From: Loxodes magnus
Lineage: Eukaryota; Ciliophora; Karyorelictea; Loxodida; Loxodidae
Assembly: GCA_946699065.1 (NCBI GenBank)
Contig: CAMPDV010001184.1
Coordinates: forward strand, 50,677 to 114,676
Direction of reading: 5' to 3'
DNA length: 64,000 nucleotides
A program made the translations under genes and the position numbers. Within the stretch, counting starts at the first letter, position 1. Every line of letters begins with the position of its first letter. Below the pieces are notes generated by a model. It worked only from the letters and a program-made list of their open reading frames with translations. It was not told the DNA's origin and made no database searches. Below, piece after piece: positions 35,890 through 47,999 of the stretch.

Positions 35890-36627
35890 ATGTAATTTTA
35901 TCCTTTATATTGCTGAGGTTAAGATTATCTAAATTCTGTGTAATTTGTTATTTTCTTAATAAAATTAAAAAATGGAAGCCTTCAAAAAAGGTTTCTACAC
36001 ACCTCCAAGAAGGAGAGAAAACCAGAAGCCACTCTCAGCCAGTCTTCTTTTACTTAACCCTAACCTTTTTCTTAATAATCCGGAACATAGGTTCAAGAAG
36101 AACAGAAGTAATCTAAGAAAATTACCCATGCAATCACCCCAACATCTCAGGAGAAACCCAGAAAGCAGACGAAGTCTGTTTTGCACCAGAAGGTATGAGA
36201 ACTTAATCCTTCTGGCCAGATGAGCATGGAATAGCTCATCAAAGTAGTACTAAATCTCCAGGAAGAGATCAAGAAGCTAAAGAAGGACAATGAGAAGCTA
36301 ATGCAACAGTTTAACCTAGGAGTTTCGTAGCAAGGTTTAACATTAAGCCTCACATAAATACTAGAATCTGCTATATTCTAAAGAAAGAAGTATATAAAGA
36401 TGCTTAATAAGTGTACCCAAAATCTAAATTAAGAAAGGTAGAGAATGCGAAAAGAAGAACCAAGATCCAAAAGAGATAAAGTTTTAAGGGAAATGTAAGT
36501 TAAATCTAAAAAAGAAAAAAGTGAATTAAAAATGGAGTAGCTGAGAATGAAGATACGAGATCTCGAACTTGGTGGAAGACTAATTTTATATTTAAGAAAC
36601 CAAACTGAAGACAAATTTAAAAGTTGA
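35890..36627 (+). CDS. Coiled-coil, Gln-rich ORF (unrecognised)
   Basis: From the ATG at 35890 to a TGA at 36625-36627 (245 codons, two internal TGA) the translation has a basic, Gln/Ser-rich middle (T-Q-P-Q-P-F-S-Q-Q-S-G-T-Q-V-Q-E-E-Q). A clear coiled coil follows (S-M-E-Q-L-I-K-V-V-L-N-L-Q-E-E-I-K-K-L), then a second charged helix (K-S-E-L-K-M-E-Q-L-R-M-K-I-R-D-L-E-L). The region has clearly more G+C than its flanks. The layout resembles an ORF1/Gag-like protein, but there is no zinc knuckle. Both other frames are also fairly open here; I chose this one for the coiled coil and the TAA/TAG-as-Gln pattern. Confidence 0.45.
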
Positions 36628-38980
36628 TAAGTAGCAAAAGTGTTTAGCTTAAGAAGATATTTAAAGACGTAGCTATTCAAAGGAAATTGCTTCCTTATAA
36701 CTTAATTAGCTTTCAGTTTATTCTTTATATATACTTAAAAATGTAAAAAAGCATAAAGTATCAAAGTTACTTTTAGTTTAAAATTATTCTTTTAAAAGTT
36801 GTTTATTGTGTTCTTAAAATAAAGTAGCTTATTAATTAATAGGTTATTCTATTTTATCTATTATATTCTATTTGCTATTTTTAATTTTCTCTTTACTCTT
36901 TTTATTTTTATAATTATTGATCTTAGTCAGTTAATATTATATTTAGATTTGATAGTTAGTCCTCTATGTTTTTTCTTTAGTTATCTATTTTTTCTTTTTA
37001 TTCTTGAATAACTTGCATCCATATATCTTTTATAAACCATTATAATAGATATATTAACCTACTTAATCTTAAATATTTAAATCCTGCTAATTTAGTTTCT
37101 AGTTAAGTAACTGTGCTATAAACTATCTATTTCCTGCTTATTACTCACATTTATCTATAATAATCTCTTCGAGTTAGACATAGTCATTTTATTTGCTACT
37201 ATTAATTATGTACTTTCGATAAGTTAGAATTAATCTTATCTTTTGATCTATCTAATTAGCTTAAAATTTAATTAAAGTACTATTAGCAAATATGAATAAC
37301 CTAGGAAATTATTAGCTCACTTGCTTCTAGTATGGTATTTCTAGTAGCAAGCTTTGATTAGTTTATCTGTTATTAAGCTTTACTAAAAATAGCTATTTTA
37401 TCTTATAAATGCATAGTTTAATTTAATAATAACTGCTTTTTTATTTTACTCCTATAGGACCCTAATTTTTTCCTATATAAGTATATTTTAATGATTGTGA
37501 GTTGATATTAGGCAAGTATTACATGCAAGTTAATTATCTCAAGTACATATGATAGATAATTAAAGCTGATGTTCTTTATACAAGTTATAGACTTTAATTT
37601 CAATTTATTTAAGCTCATGAACAACTTAGTTTATTTAGAGTTATGAAGATTGCAAGCTTAAGCTTTTTCTACTTCCCTCTTAATCTTTCTACAGTATCAT
37701 TTTGTTACTATTGTTTCCTCAACTAAGTATGAAATTTAACTATATGATTAATTTTATTATAGATTAAGTATATTGCTATCTTGACTTCATTTCACTTGTA
37801 ACATCAGTTAAAAATTTGGTTTTTAAGTTAATAAAACTTCTTAAGTAAAATTTTCTGGACTTGACTTGCTTTTTTTAAGCCAATTAGTATCTTCTACAAT
37901 TTAATTAGATTTCAGTCTCTTTTTACCAAATTCATTTTTAATTAACTATGAGTCACTTAAATTTGCTGTACTTACTTACTAAAATAAAAATCAAATTTTA
38001 GATTTTTACTTTCATATCAGTTTCTCTTCTAAAAATATTTAACCCTCTACTCTTATTCTTAGTTTATTTTTTATTTAGTTTGATAATAAGGTTTATCATT
38101 TTATCTTTCTTATAGTTTGCTCATCTTTTCTACCTTGAAATAATATACAGACTTTTTCTCTTCCGGTTTAGGCTTCTGTCACTTTTATTAAATTAATTTT
38201 ATTATCTAAAAACAAAATTTGGCTTGAATAATTAGATTTGTTATTTCTTTAAGATTCTTTTTGCCCTTTTTTATTTGTTCCTTTTGGCTGTATTATAACT
38301 TAATTGTAATAATATGCTTATGTAGCAAAATTATTATATCTTCAATAAACTTTCATTAATACCTGATTCCTCTATAATTTTATTAACTTTAGTAATTTCT
38401 TTCCTTCTTAGCTATTTCTTTAACCTTCACTTAATAACCTTCAGTTAATTAATTTTATGAAATAGTTAGAATTTTTCATTTTTTCTCTTCTTCTTAAATT
38501 AATATTTTGTAAACATGGTTTTTTCCTTCTAGCTGTTGCATTTTTTAGAAGCGTTGTTTGCTTAAAACAATCTAGCTACAGTAATGAATTATTTTTGTTT
38601 GAGAGTCTATTTTAAAACTAAGTAATTTAAGAAGTTTGATTAAAAAATAAGTCAGCAGACTTAACTTATCCTCCATTTGGGTAAGACTTGAATTGTATTG
38701 TGAATTTGAAATGTTAATAGTTTTTTATGTTTAGGCATAATGATTTGAATAATAGATATTGACTAAAAGTCTTATCTTTATTAATAACTAAATTAATTAA
38801 ATAAATATCTTTAATTTACTTTTTAAGCATTACTATTAAACTAAGATATAATTAGTATCTTTTGATAGTTAGATACTTTCTTACTTATTTAAAGTCTTTA
38901 TTAATACTAAGATTTTTAAACTTTAGTATTATAATTTTTAATTTAAGGTATTTTAGTTATTAGAGGATTTATTATTTCAG
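36628..38980. other. Coding-like AT-rich region, strand unresolved
   Basis: Pyrimidine-rich on the plus strand. Minus-strand translation around 38060-37640 looks protein-like (for example Q-V-Q-K-I-L-L-K-K-F-Y-Q-L-K-N-Q-I), and plus-strand frames leading into the next entry are also open. No motif recognised. Confidence 0.25.
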
Positions 38981-41900
38981 AGTTTAAATTTGTATATTAC
39001 ACTAATACCGCCTAAATTTACTGAGCTCCTTTTATAAATCTAAAATCCTTACTCCTCTGTTCTTATCTTTATTTTTATAAAGTACTGCTTTTACTCCTTT
39101 CTCAATCCAGTAAAATCCTAGTTTTTCTAAGTCAACCTAGCCTCTTAGATTTATTTCTGTTTTTTGCTATAAAATCTAAAAAGCTGAGAGATTTCGAGTT
39201 TTGAATCCAATTTCTAAAGAAGAAAGTAATTTAAAACTTAAAAATACTACAGCTTATGAATCTTACTTCTCTAGCCCTTCTAAAGAACAATATAACTCTT
39301 ACAAGCTACTCATATGATCAAAATCAAAGCCATTCTACTGTTGAGAAATATATTTAACTCTAAGCTGATTTTTCTTTCTATTACTCTCTTTATAAGACCA
39401 ACAATATGAATTATGTGTATGATTACAGAGCAACAAGTAAATTAATGCTCTCATTTAGCATACTTACTTTAAGAATCTTGCATAGGGTTTATTATACTAT
39501 CATTTAAGCTTATTTTTACCTAAGAACTTAAATCTAAGCAAATATAAGTTACACTGCTTATCTTACTATCAAAATACTCTATATAATCATATCAAACTTT
39601 AGCATAACTAACTATAGCTATATGCTTATTATATCAAAAAGCAAGAGAACCAACATTAATACAGTATTAGCTTACTAAAACTCAAATAGTACCTATTATT
39701 TTTATGCTAAGAAATAAAAGAAATTGTCTATTCTTTAAATGCAAGAGATTGGTATTATTTCAATAAGAGTGAAATTACTAAGAATTTTTCATCTTTAATA
39801 ATCTTAAACTAAAATACTAGTTATTATCATTCTTTCCTATTAGTTATAATGATAAAGCCATTTAAGTATTATGGATATAGTACCAGTTCTCAATAGCTAT
39901 TTACTATACTTTTTATCTATGTGCAAAATATTAAAAATGTAATTTTCTAATTCCCAATTTAAAGAGCATCAAGAATTGTAAGATGCTTGATACTCTTTAG
40001 CGTCAGTCTACTCCTTCCTATACATAGTAATATCTTTAACTCTAAATATTAATTTTAAAGTAATCTTTCTTCTAAGCTATCTGTTTCTATATTAGTTATT
40101 AGATGTTACTCCTTTGCTATTACCAGATTATATTATCCATCATACTTAACTTTAAAATATTATTATACTTCTATGGTATCTTTAATATCTTAGATATTTC
40201 CTAATGAAACTGAGTATATCGCTAGTGTCTCTTTTTGTATTTATTTAACTAAAGAATCACTTAGTTTCTACCTTATATAAGCTAAATGATTTGCTTATTG
40301 ATAAAGAATCATATTTTTTAAAATATCTAATCTAAAGAATGACAAAAGCAAAACTTTGAATTATCTGACTATATCTAATAACTTAGAGAAGCCTCTAGCT
40401 GGATTCAAGTTCTAAGAGGAAAATTTTCAAATAATTATTCTATTTAGGTAGGTTTTTGAAGTATATGAATATCCATCAAGCATTGATAACATAGTAATCT
40501 CTGTTTGAAGAAGAAAATCGGCAAATCATCCTACCTCTATACAATAAGACACCGTTCTGAATTTATATAAAGTGAGAACTTAGTTGTTTTAAACCATTCA
40601 AATTAATTTTTGAAATATCTGTTTATTAGAACACAAGGATTAAATACAAAACTAAGGTTAACACTTTAGTGTAATGATCAAATTGTTTTTTGAAAGTTTA
40701 GATTTATTTGAGTTTTTCTTCAGAAAGTAAATTTTTATAGTTTATTGACACTATCAATTCCTTTTTTAGTCTCTTTACTTAGACAAAATAGTATTTATAG
40801 CTTCAATTATCTAATATATTTAAGATTCACAAATATTTAATCTTAGATAGAGATTTATCATTCACTTTAATATAGAGATATCTTTAAAGATATTAATTTT
40901 GTTACTTTTTATTGTATTGTAGTATTAATTTGAATTATCAGAAACTCTTCAATTACCTTTATTTTATATCCTTAAACATTAAAATTGTAATGTTACTTAT
41001 ATCTGACTAGAGTAAGTATTAGTATAATAAAATTGAAATTTAAGCGAAAATTGATTTTATTCTTATCCTAAACCTTTGAATTCTCTATTTTTCACCCTTT
41101 TCTTTTTATCTTTTGTTAATATTGATGATGAAATTGAAAGAGCTAGTTTTTAATTATCTAACCTTATAGTTTATTTGTATTTATAATTTAATTGGCTAAT
41201 TATATGACTTAAGAGGTACTATCATAATTAAGATCTGCTACTTTTAAAAACTTACTTTTACTATTTATTGAATTGCAAAATTTAAAAGAAGGAATTTAAA
41301 AGAGAAACCTAGGAATTCAATCAAATTAGACTTTTAGCTTTTTACGAGTGACAAAGGTTGAAGGCTCATTTATAATAGAGAAGGACGTACATAAGATGAT
41401 TATATTTAACCATTTGAAGAATGAGAAGAAATTAGTGATGATAGGTAAATAAAAGATACAATTAAAAAGGAATAAAAGTAGGAAAATATTAAAGTTTAAG
41501 TTTATAGAAGAGAAATAGTAAGATATAGCTCTAGAAAGCGTCTAGATTAGAAGATTGCTTGATATATAAAGAATATTAATATATCAAGATGGTACTTATT
41601 AGAAAAGTATCAGATCGTATAAGAGGTTATAGCTAGACTGAGTTCTAATAAATTGAAAGATTACCTTAATTCTAAGCGCTATTTAAGTTAAGCAAACTGT
41701 CAATAGAACTATCCTTTTTAAAGCATTGAAAAATTTACTACATAAGCTTAATAGTTAAAGGTTAAAAATATTATCAATAATAGAAGAGCAATAAATAGCT
41801 AAGACTGGATCAAGCTCGAGCAATCAGCATTTTCTGCAATCATTATAATAACTCTAAGAATATTTACCTTTGTAAGCACTAATGATGTCCTAAACTTCTT

Positions 41901-42140
41901 CTGTACTATAATTTGGTACTTAAATATTGTAAGTATAATAGAAGGATATAAAGTAAACTGAAGTTAGTTATTTTCTATGAAGTTTTGTAAGAAAGTACTA
42001 CGTTAAGTTGCAAAAAAATTTAAAATTTTTATTTGTAAAGTAACTACAAAAGAAACATACAATGAGGCATTAATGTAAGATTCAGATTAAAGATATTAAA
42101 GTCGAAGACTAAATCAAAATAGCATATTATGATTAATTAA
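38981..42140 (+). CDS. Candidate very long ORF, membrane-associated protein of unknown function
   Basis: One plus-strand phase (AGA at 39189-39191) reads as a plausible protein from about 38980 to 42140, over 1,000 codons. Segments judged best independently at 39189, 39447 and 41541 all fall in this phase. Features: F-R-V-L-N-P-I-S-K-E-E-S near the start, a hydrophobic stretch near 39370-39400, A-R-D-W-Y-Y-F-N-K-S-E-I-T-K near 39745, E-K-P-L-A-G-F-K-F-Q-E-E-N near 40390, further hydrophobic stretches near 40890 and 41100-41200, and a Cys/His cluster C-N-H-x10-C-K-H-Q-[TGA]-C near 41840-41890. Many in-frame TGA codons must be Trp. No family recognised and ends uncertain. Confidence 0.3.
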
Positions 42141-44150
42141 GAGATGAAGCTATTTGGAATCTGTAAGTTATTTGGAATATGTTAGTTACTGTGAAGCAAA
42201 TAGGAAAATATTCAATAGTCTTTATTAAGAAGAAAGAGAAAAATAAAACAGAACTTTAAATTTCAACGCCTCCAGATTATAAACTTTCAGAGAATTTAAT
42301 CTACAGCTTGGATTGTAGTGATATTAAGAGTTGTTATTAAAAAAATAGTAAAAAGGAAAAGAGACAACTTAAATGTCAGAATAACTTGATTTTCAATTAT
42401 TAAGAATTGATAAATATCTAATACGAAAGCAAAGCTACAAAGCTGAAGAAATATACAAAACTCATTTAAATAATGATAATGAATTTTCAAATTAAGATTT
42501 ATAAACAGGAGATCATTAATGAAATAAAAAACAAATCTTAAATTTCTAAACAATTAATTAATCATTTGAGTATAAACCTTAGTTTTAGTTAAATAGATAA
42601 AATATTCTAATATTAATGAATATCGTAAATAAGTAATCTTGCATCTTACATAATAGAAGATACTTTCTTAGTTCAATTTTAAATAGATCTTAAAAAAATA
42701 TTTTGAGATAGTTGTTAAATTAGTAAGCTATGAATTGAATTAACTACTAGATTTATTATTTTTAAGTTACTTCTTCCTTTTAAAAGTAAAATGGAAGAAT
42801 TTTCCCTATCTTTTATAGAATTACGTCTTAATTGTTTTTCTTTCTTTCTATTTTTGCTTTAGCTCAGCTGGATAAGCATTTTCTCCTTTTCTCTTAATAC
42901 TATACTTTGATTAGTTCTTGTATAGATCTTAGGTTAATTATTTAAGGAACGGAAACCAGATAGTCTAGTCTTAAGTTTTTCTCATCTTCACATATTCTTT
43001 CAGGTCCCAATGCTTGTAAATTAGCAATTAGGGCTATGAATTTTATTTAACTAACTTCAGGATACTTCTCTAAAATACTGTTTCTAGCTTTTTATAATGA
43101 TATGGTATAGAAAAATTCAACTGAATACAGCCTTCTGTTTTTTTAGATTTTCGATAACTAAGCATTTCTGCTTTTACTCTGATTAAATGCAAAGTATTAA
43201 AATATCAGCTTGTTATTTTAGTTATTTCTTTTCTAATTATTCCATGCTTTCCATCAGTTAATTGAACTTGCCTTTAGTTGAATTATTCCTCCTAAAAATC
43301 CTTTTACTTTCTTACTTTTCTTTATTTTGCTAGATATTCTCCTTCATCTTAGACATGAAATAGTTGAAAAATTAATCAATAGGAATTATTCTTGGCTAAT
43401 TTAGTTCCAATTAATATAGTTTAATACTGATTTTATCTAGCTCCTGTTAAAAAATTGTATAATGTCTAATTCATTTTATTTATCTTACAGAAAGGCTAAG
43501 TACTTTAGAAGAGATTTAGTAATTAATATAGTTTAAATTTTATATAATTAGTTAGGTAAAAAGATTTAATCTTAAGATCATCAAGGTACTTACTTTTGAA
43601 GATACTTCTTTCATTTAAATAAAATCTCTATGTGTTCAATTACTCCATTAAATCTTTACTTTTATCCTTAGTTTATGTATAAATAGTAATAATTGCTTAT
43701 TATTTAATTCAGCTTTACTTTCTCTTCTGCATTAATTAAAATTATAATTCATAATCTATTTTATCTTTTTATCTAAAAATAACAAATTTGCTAAATGTGT
43801 TTACTATAAGTTGAAAAAGCTTTTCATTAAATCAATTTTATATGAGTTTGGTTAGATACCTATTTATATCTATATTTAGTTTATATTATGTTTACTTAAT
43901 AAAATTAGAATAATATAGTTATTACTAATTTTAAAACCATCTAATGTTTCTTTTCTGTTTGTTCTTTTTATTAGTTAAATCTATTTCTAAGTATTTAGTT
44001 TTATAAGTAATTTATTCCTTTTAGAGGTTATTTTCTTCCATTTTATGTAATAATTTTAAAAGTAGTTAATTCTTCTATTTAATTTAATAACTATTTTCAT
44101 TCAATTACTTTAATTTAAATTATTTTCTTAAGTAATTTCAATCCAATCAA
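42141..44150 (-). other. Coding-like region on the minus strand, frame shifts likely
   Basis: Minus-strand readings between about 43500 and 42750 look like protein: M-E-S-M-E-Q-L-E-K-K-Q-L-K-Q-Q-A-D, K-T-E-G-C-I-Q-L-N-F-S-I-P-Y-H-Y-K-K, and L-I-A-N-L-Q-A-L-G-P-E-R-I-C-E-D-E-K. They lie in different frames, so either the sequence is broken or I am mixing frames. No family recognised. 42141-42700 shows nothing. The region ends just before the RING/kelch gene, whose 5' flank is AT-rich. Confidence 0.25.
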
Positions 44151-44193
44151 ATATTAAGTAGCATTTCTATTTTTTACTCAATAAAAAATTAAA

Positions 44194-46476
44194 ATGTCAG
44201 CAGCCAAGTGTGAATTATGTGAAGAAGATTTCAACTAAGAGCTTAAAAAGCCTAGGTAGTTGGACTGTGGATGTATTCTCTGTGAGAAATGCTTGAAAGG
44301 CATTTATAGGCTACAATAAAAGTTTATATGCAACAAGCATAACATCATCACAACTAGACCAATCGAGTAACTACAAATCCCAGATCTAGTAAGGCAATAG
44401 GCATAGAATTTTATCAATCCTTAGGACATCTGCCCTATTCATAGATAGTATTCCTTAACCCTGTATTGCCTATAGGACAGCATAAGAATCTGTGTATAGT
44501 GTTAATTGATATCGCATTAAGGACATAGATGTATCGCTACGTAGGATGCAATCTAGCATTTAAAGAGTTACTTGGAATCCACTTTTAGAGCTATCAAGTA
44601 GAGACTAATTTAATATATATCTACATTGTATTAATGGTATAGTCAGTTAAGTTAATTGTAGATATCCAGAATGGCTAATATGGTTTAAGTATAGCAATAG
44701 ATCAAGTAGAGTATCAAGTAAGCATGTTAGAAGATGGTGAATGATTAATAATACTAAATAAAGAAGTAAATTTAGTGAATTAAAGAAACATCTGATTACT
44801 ATCAGGTGATAGGAAGTTAGGTCGAAGCTATCTCAAATAGTTCTTAGGATAATATCAATCAATGTGAGAATAAAAGGAACTAGTTGAATCAATTTGAGTT
44901 AGCAATCTAGGATAGGTTCTAGAGTATCTCCTAATCATCATCTGTTGTATGTCGCGAGAATTTAAGTCAATAGGCTCTCTAGAATTTTATCGTTTCTTAT
45001 CTAATGCAGTAGCTTCAGCCTAACCAAGTATACTAGAGTTACATGGCCTAAGCAAGCTAGATCAAGCAACTATAGTTAGCCATAAAGCGTTTATACTAAG
45101 ACTTTCAATAACGGTTCCTCTAGTAAGAAAACAAAGAATAAGACTTTCAACTCTAGTTAAGCAATAAGGACTAATAACTTCAGGCCAAGTAGCTCTAGTA
45201 TGCTTAAGACATCTAAGAGCTTCGACAATAAAATGCTTATCTTCAATAGGAATTAGCTCTTAATAGGTCTACTATCACTTAATTATAAGACTAGTTACAT
45301 AAATTAGCATAAGAGAATATCAATTACAAAGAGTAGATGAGAATCTTATTGAAGGAGTAAGAGGATATAAAATCTGCATTTAGTTAATTGGAAGCAGATA
45401 ATAAAAATATCAATGACTAGCTTAGATAAAAAGAATAGTAATTAAAAGATTTGCCATATTCTTTGGAATAGTTAAAGTCTTAAGCTAGATAAATTCAAGT
45501 CAGTGAATGGAGTGAGTTGGTGAAGGAGTCTATCTATAAGTATCTAATACTTAAGAGAGTGAATAATTCTCCACCAAGGATAGCAGTATATAGGAGAGTA
45601 TTCTTCAATACCAATAAGATCTAAAGTTACAAATTGGACAGTATCAATGGCTCCTGTGTTTACAATGTGGTATCAAAAATGACTCCAATAACTGGTAATT
45701 GATCCTCGACACATTAGATCTCTGATGAGTTACTAATCTAGGTAGGTGGTAACTCAACTAAATCACATCTGGATAAGATCTTATAGATAACTATTGGTAG
45801 TGATTCAGTGATAAAAGCCTCAGCTTCTTTGATCTAGCCAAGAGCAATTTCTTAAATGGGATATGACAATGACAGATTGTTGTATATATTAGGAGGGTTG
45901 GATCTGTAATCTTATTCTTCATCATCTCATCCTTATTATAATTACTATAATTCATTGGAGGTGTACGACATAGTTTTGAATAAGTCTGTGTCATTGTTGA
46001 GTAATAAGGATTGTATCTATGGTAATGGAATATGGGTATCAAATGAGAGAGTATGGATAGTGGGTGGTCGAATATAAAGTTCAGATTTATCTAAGAATTT
46101 CAGCATTTCAAGTTTGGTATCATCATATGACGTGATATTGAGTGTGTATTAGTAGTATGGGATGTAGTTACCTAAGCCGGCATCTGGATTGGCAAGTGTG
46201 TGAGTGAATGAGACTGAGTGTGCTTATATTTGGGACATGAATAATCATCTTTAGTAAACTTGTGTGTTTGACACTAGGTCCATGATAAGGGATGGTAGTT
46301 AATATCCTTACGATACAGCATCTGCTTTCTGATACAATGGTCAATAAGTGAATAATGTAATATGGATGTGGAGTAATGATTACACATAGGCAAATGTGAT
46401 ATATTATTACGACATAAAAGGAGGTAGTTTTTTTAAGTCTAGAGAGTGGAAATCTATGCAATTGGATGTGAATTGA
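44194..46476 (+). CDS. RING finger, B-box, coiled-coil, kelch-like protein (TRIM-like), 760 residues
   Basis: A single uninterrupted frame of 761 codons from ATG to TGA when TAA/TAG are Gln. RING-type Cys/His pattern at residues 6-49 (C6-x2-C9-x15-C25-x-C27-x2-C30-x2-C33-x12-C46-x2-H49). B-box at 80-111 (C80-x2-H83, C92-x2-D95, C100-x2-C103, H108-x2-H111). Gln-rich coiled coil from about 115 to 480. C-terminal part with kelch-like turns Q-V-G-G-N, I-L-G-G-L and I-V-G-G-R near residues 516, 566 and 624. RING plus B-box plus coiled coil is the TRIM arrangement, so an E3 ubiquitin ligase with a kelch substrate-binding end is the likely role (inference). Four internal TGA codons (195, 503, 670, 713) fit Trp, beside eight TGG. 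Confidence 0.88.
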
Positions 46477-46496
46477 ATCTCTTAACGAGGACAATT

Positions 46497-46740
46497 ATTA
46501 AGTTATTAAGTTATTAAGTTATTATATTATTAAGTATATTAGAGTATATAAAGTATGATTAAAGTATGATTAAAGTATATTAAAAGTATATTAGAGTATA
46601 TTTAAAGTATATTTAAAGTGAATTAAAGTATATTAAAGTATATTAAAGTATATTTAAGTATATTAAAGTATATTAAAGTATTTAAAGTATTAAAAGTATT
46701 AAGTATATAAGAGTATTATAAAGTATATAATATAAATTAT
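46497..46740 (+). repeat. AT simple repeat (TTAAAGTAT-type)
   Basis: Begins 20 bp after the RING/kelch stop codon with TTATTAAG repeats and continues as irregular copies of AGTATATTAA / TTAAAGTAT for about 240 bp. Confidence 0.85.
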
Positions 46741-46861
46741 GTATATAAATAGAATATACTTAGAGTAGATATAGAGTATGTATAGAATATATGTATGGAA
46801 TATGAATAGAGTATGTGAAAGTGTATGAGGATGTTAGAGTTAAATGAAGTAAGAAATATAA

Positions 46862-47290
46862 AAGAGTAAAGAGTGGTGAGAAGTAAAAAAAAGAAAAGAA
46901 AGAAAGAAAAGGAAGAAAGAAAAAAAAAAAAAAAAAATTAAGAAAAGTAAGAAAGAAAAAAAGAACAAAAGAACAATAAAAATAAGAAAAGAAAGAAAAA
47001 AAGAAAATTAAGAAAATTAAGAAAGAAAGAAAAGGAAGAAAGAAAGAAAGAAAAAAAAGAAAGAAAAAAGAAAATTAAGAAAGAAAGAAAAGGAAGAAAG
47101 AAAAGTAAGGAAAGAAAGGAAAGAAAGAAAGAAAAAAAGAAAATTAAGAAAAAAAAGTAAGAAAGAAAAAAAAAAGTAAGAAAAGCAAAAAAGGGAAAAA
47201 AAATTTTTTTTGTAAGAGAAAAAATGTAAGTAAGAAAGGGAAAAAATTTTAAAGTAAAAAAGAAAAGTAAGCAAGAGAAAGAATAAAAAA
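46862..47290 (+). repeat. Polypurine GAAA/AAGAAAG tract
   Basis: About 430 bp almost purely purine on the plus strand, built of GAAAGAAAG, AAAATTAAGAAA and AAGGAAGAAAG words. The minus-strand 85-residue Phe/Leu/Ser frame across it is a low-complexity artefact. Such tracts can form triplex DNA and cause assembly or replication slippage. Confidence 0.9.
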
Positions 47291-47429
47291 AATTGAAAGA
47301 AGGGATAAGGAGTGTAAAATAAATGAGTGTGTAGAAAGAGATAGTGGAGTTAAAGGAAGAAGAGTAGAGGAATAAGGAGGTGCAATTTAGTGTATAGAAT
47401 TGGTTGTAAAATTCATGAAAAATGGAAAA

Positions 47430-47481
47430 GTCTTTTTTTGCTCAGCGTTTTACACTACAAGAGATTTTTTTTGATGGACTA
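47430..47481 (+). repeat. 52-bp direct repeat, copy a
   Basis: CTTTTTTTGCTCAGCGTTTT followed by ACACTACAAGAG, a T8 run and GATGGACTA. The second copy is at 47858-47908 with ACACTGCAAGAG. A decayed third version (TTTACACTATAGAAGAATTT ... ATGGACTA) lies at about 48329-48361. Spacing between the first two is about 428 bp. Confidence 0.85.
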
Positions 47482-47857
47482 GAGGAGGGTTAAAGTGGAT
47501 AGGGTGTGGGAGGGAATAGTGAATAATGGGTAAAAAAAATAATTGTATAGGATATTTTTGAAAAAAGGTGAAAAATTTAAGAAAGGGACAAAAATTTGTT
47601 GGTTAAATGAAAATAGAGTTAGGAATAAAAAAATTTGAAATGTATTTTCCTAAAAAGTTTTGTGAATGAGCGAGAATAAAAATTTTTGAGTGAAAGGAAT
47701 CGAAAAATTTTTTGATTTTTGAAAATGAGTAAAAAGTAATTTGGTGATAAGAGAAGGTGAAAGGAAAGATTAATGGAGTGTTTTTGGGATGAGTCGTATG
47801 TTAGAGGGGAATTTTTTTAGAAAATGAGGAGTGTTATAAAGGGAAAAATGGTGAAAG

Positions 47858-47908
47858 CCTTTTTTTGCTCAGCGTTTTACACTGCAAGAGATTTTTTTTG
47901 ATGGACTA
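47858..47908 (+). repeat. 52-bp direct repeat, copy b
   Basis: Second copy of the element at 47430-47481, nearly identical. It runs straight into the 20-bp tandem array. Confidence 0.85.
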
Positions 47909-47999
47909 AAAATTTTGGAAGGGACTAAAAAATTTTTGGTTGGACTAAAAAATTTTGGAACGGACTAAAAAATTTTGGAATGGTCTAAAAAATTTTGAA
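47900..47999 (+). repeat. 20-bp tandem array, five units
   Basis: Units of the form GGACTAAAAAATTTTGGAAN, repeated five times with one or two changes each. The unit contains the AAAATTTT palindrome. No function evident. Confidence 0.85.

Noticed and set aside
36180..36220. Shared 15-mer GCACCAGAAGGTATG between the coiled-coil ORF and the minus strand near 32440
   Set aside because: A single 15-base match is within chance expectation for a 64-kb self comparison, and the flanks do not align.
45791..46494. Minus-strand ORFs at 45791-46042 and 46168-46494
   Set aside because: Antisense shadows of the kelch-like part of the RING/B-box gene.
47017..47274. 85-residue minus-strand Phe/Leu/Ser-rich ORF
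   Set aside because: Translation of a polypurine simple repeat, not a protein.
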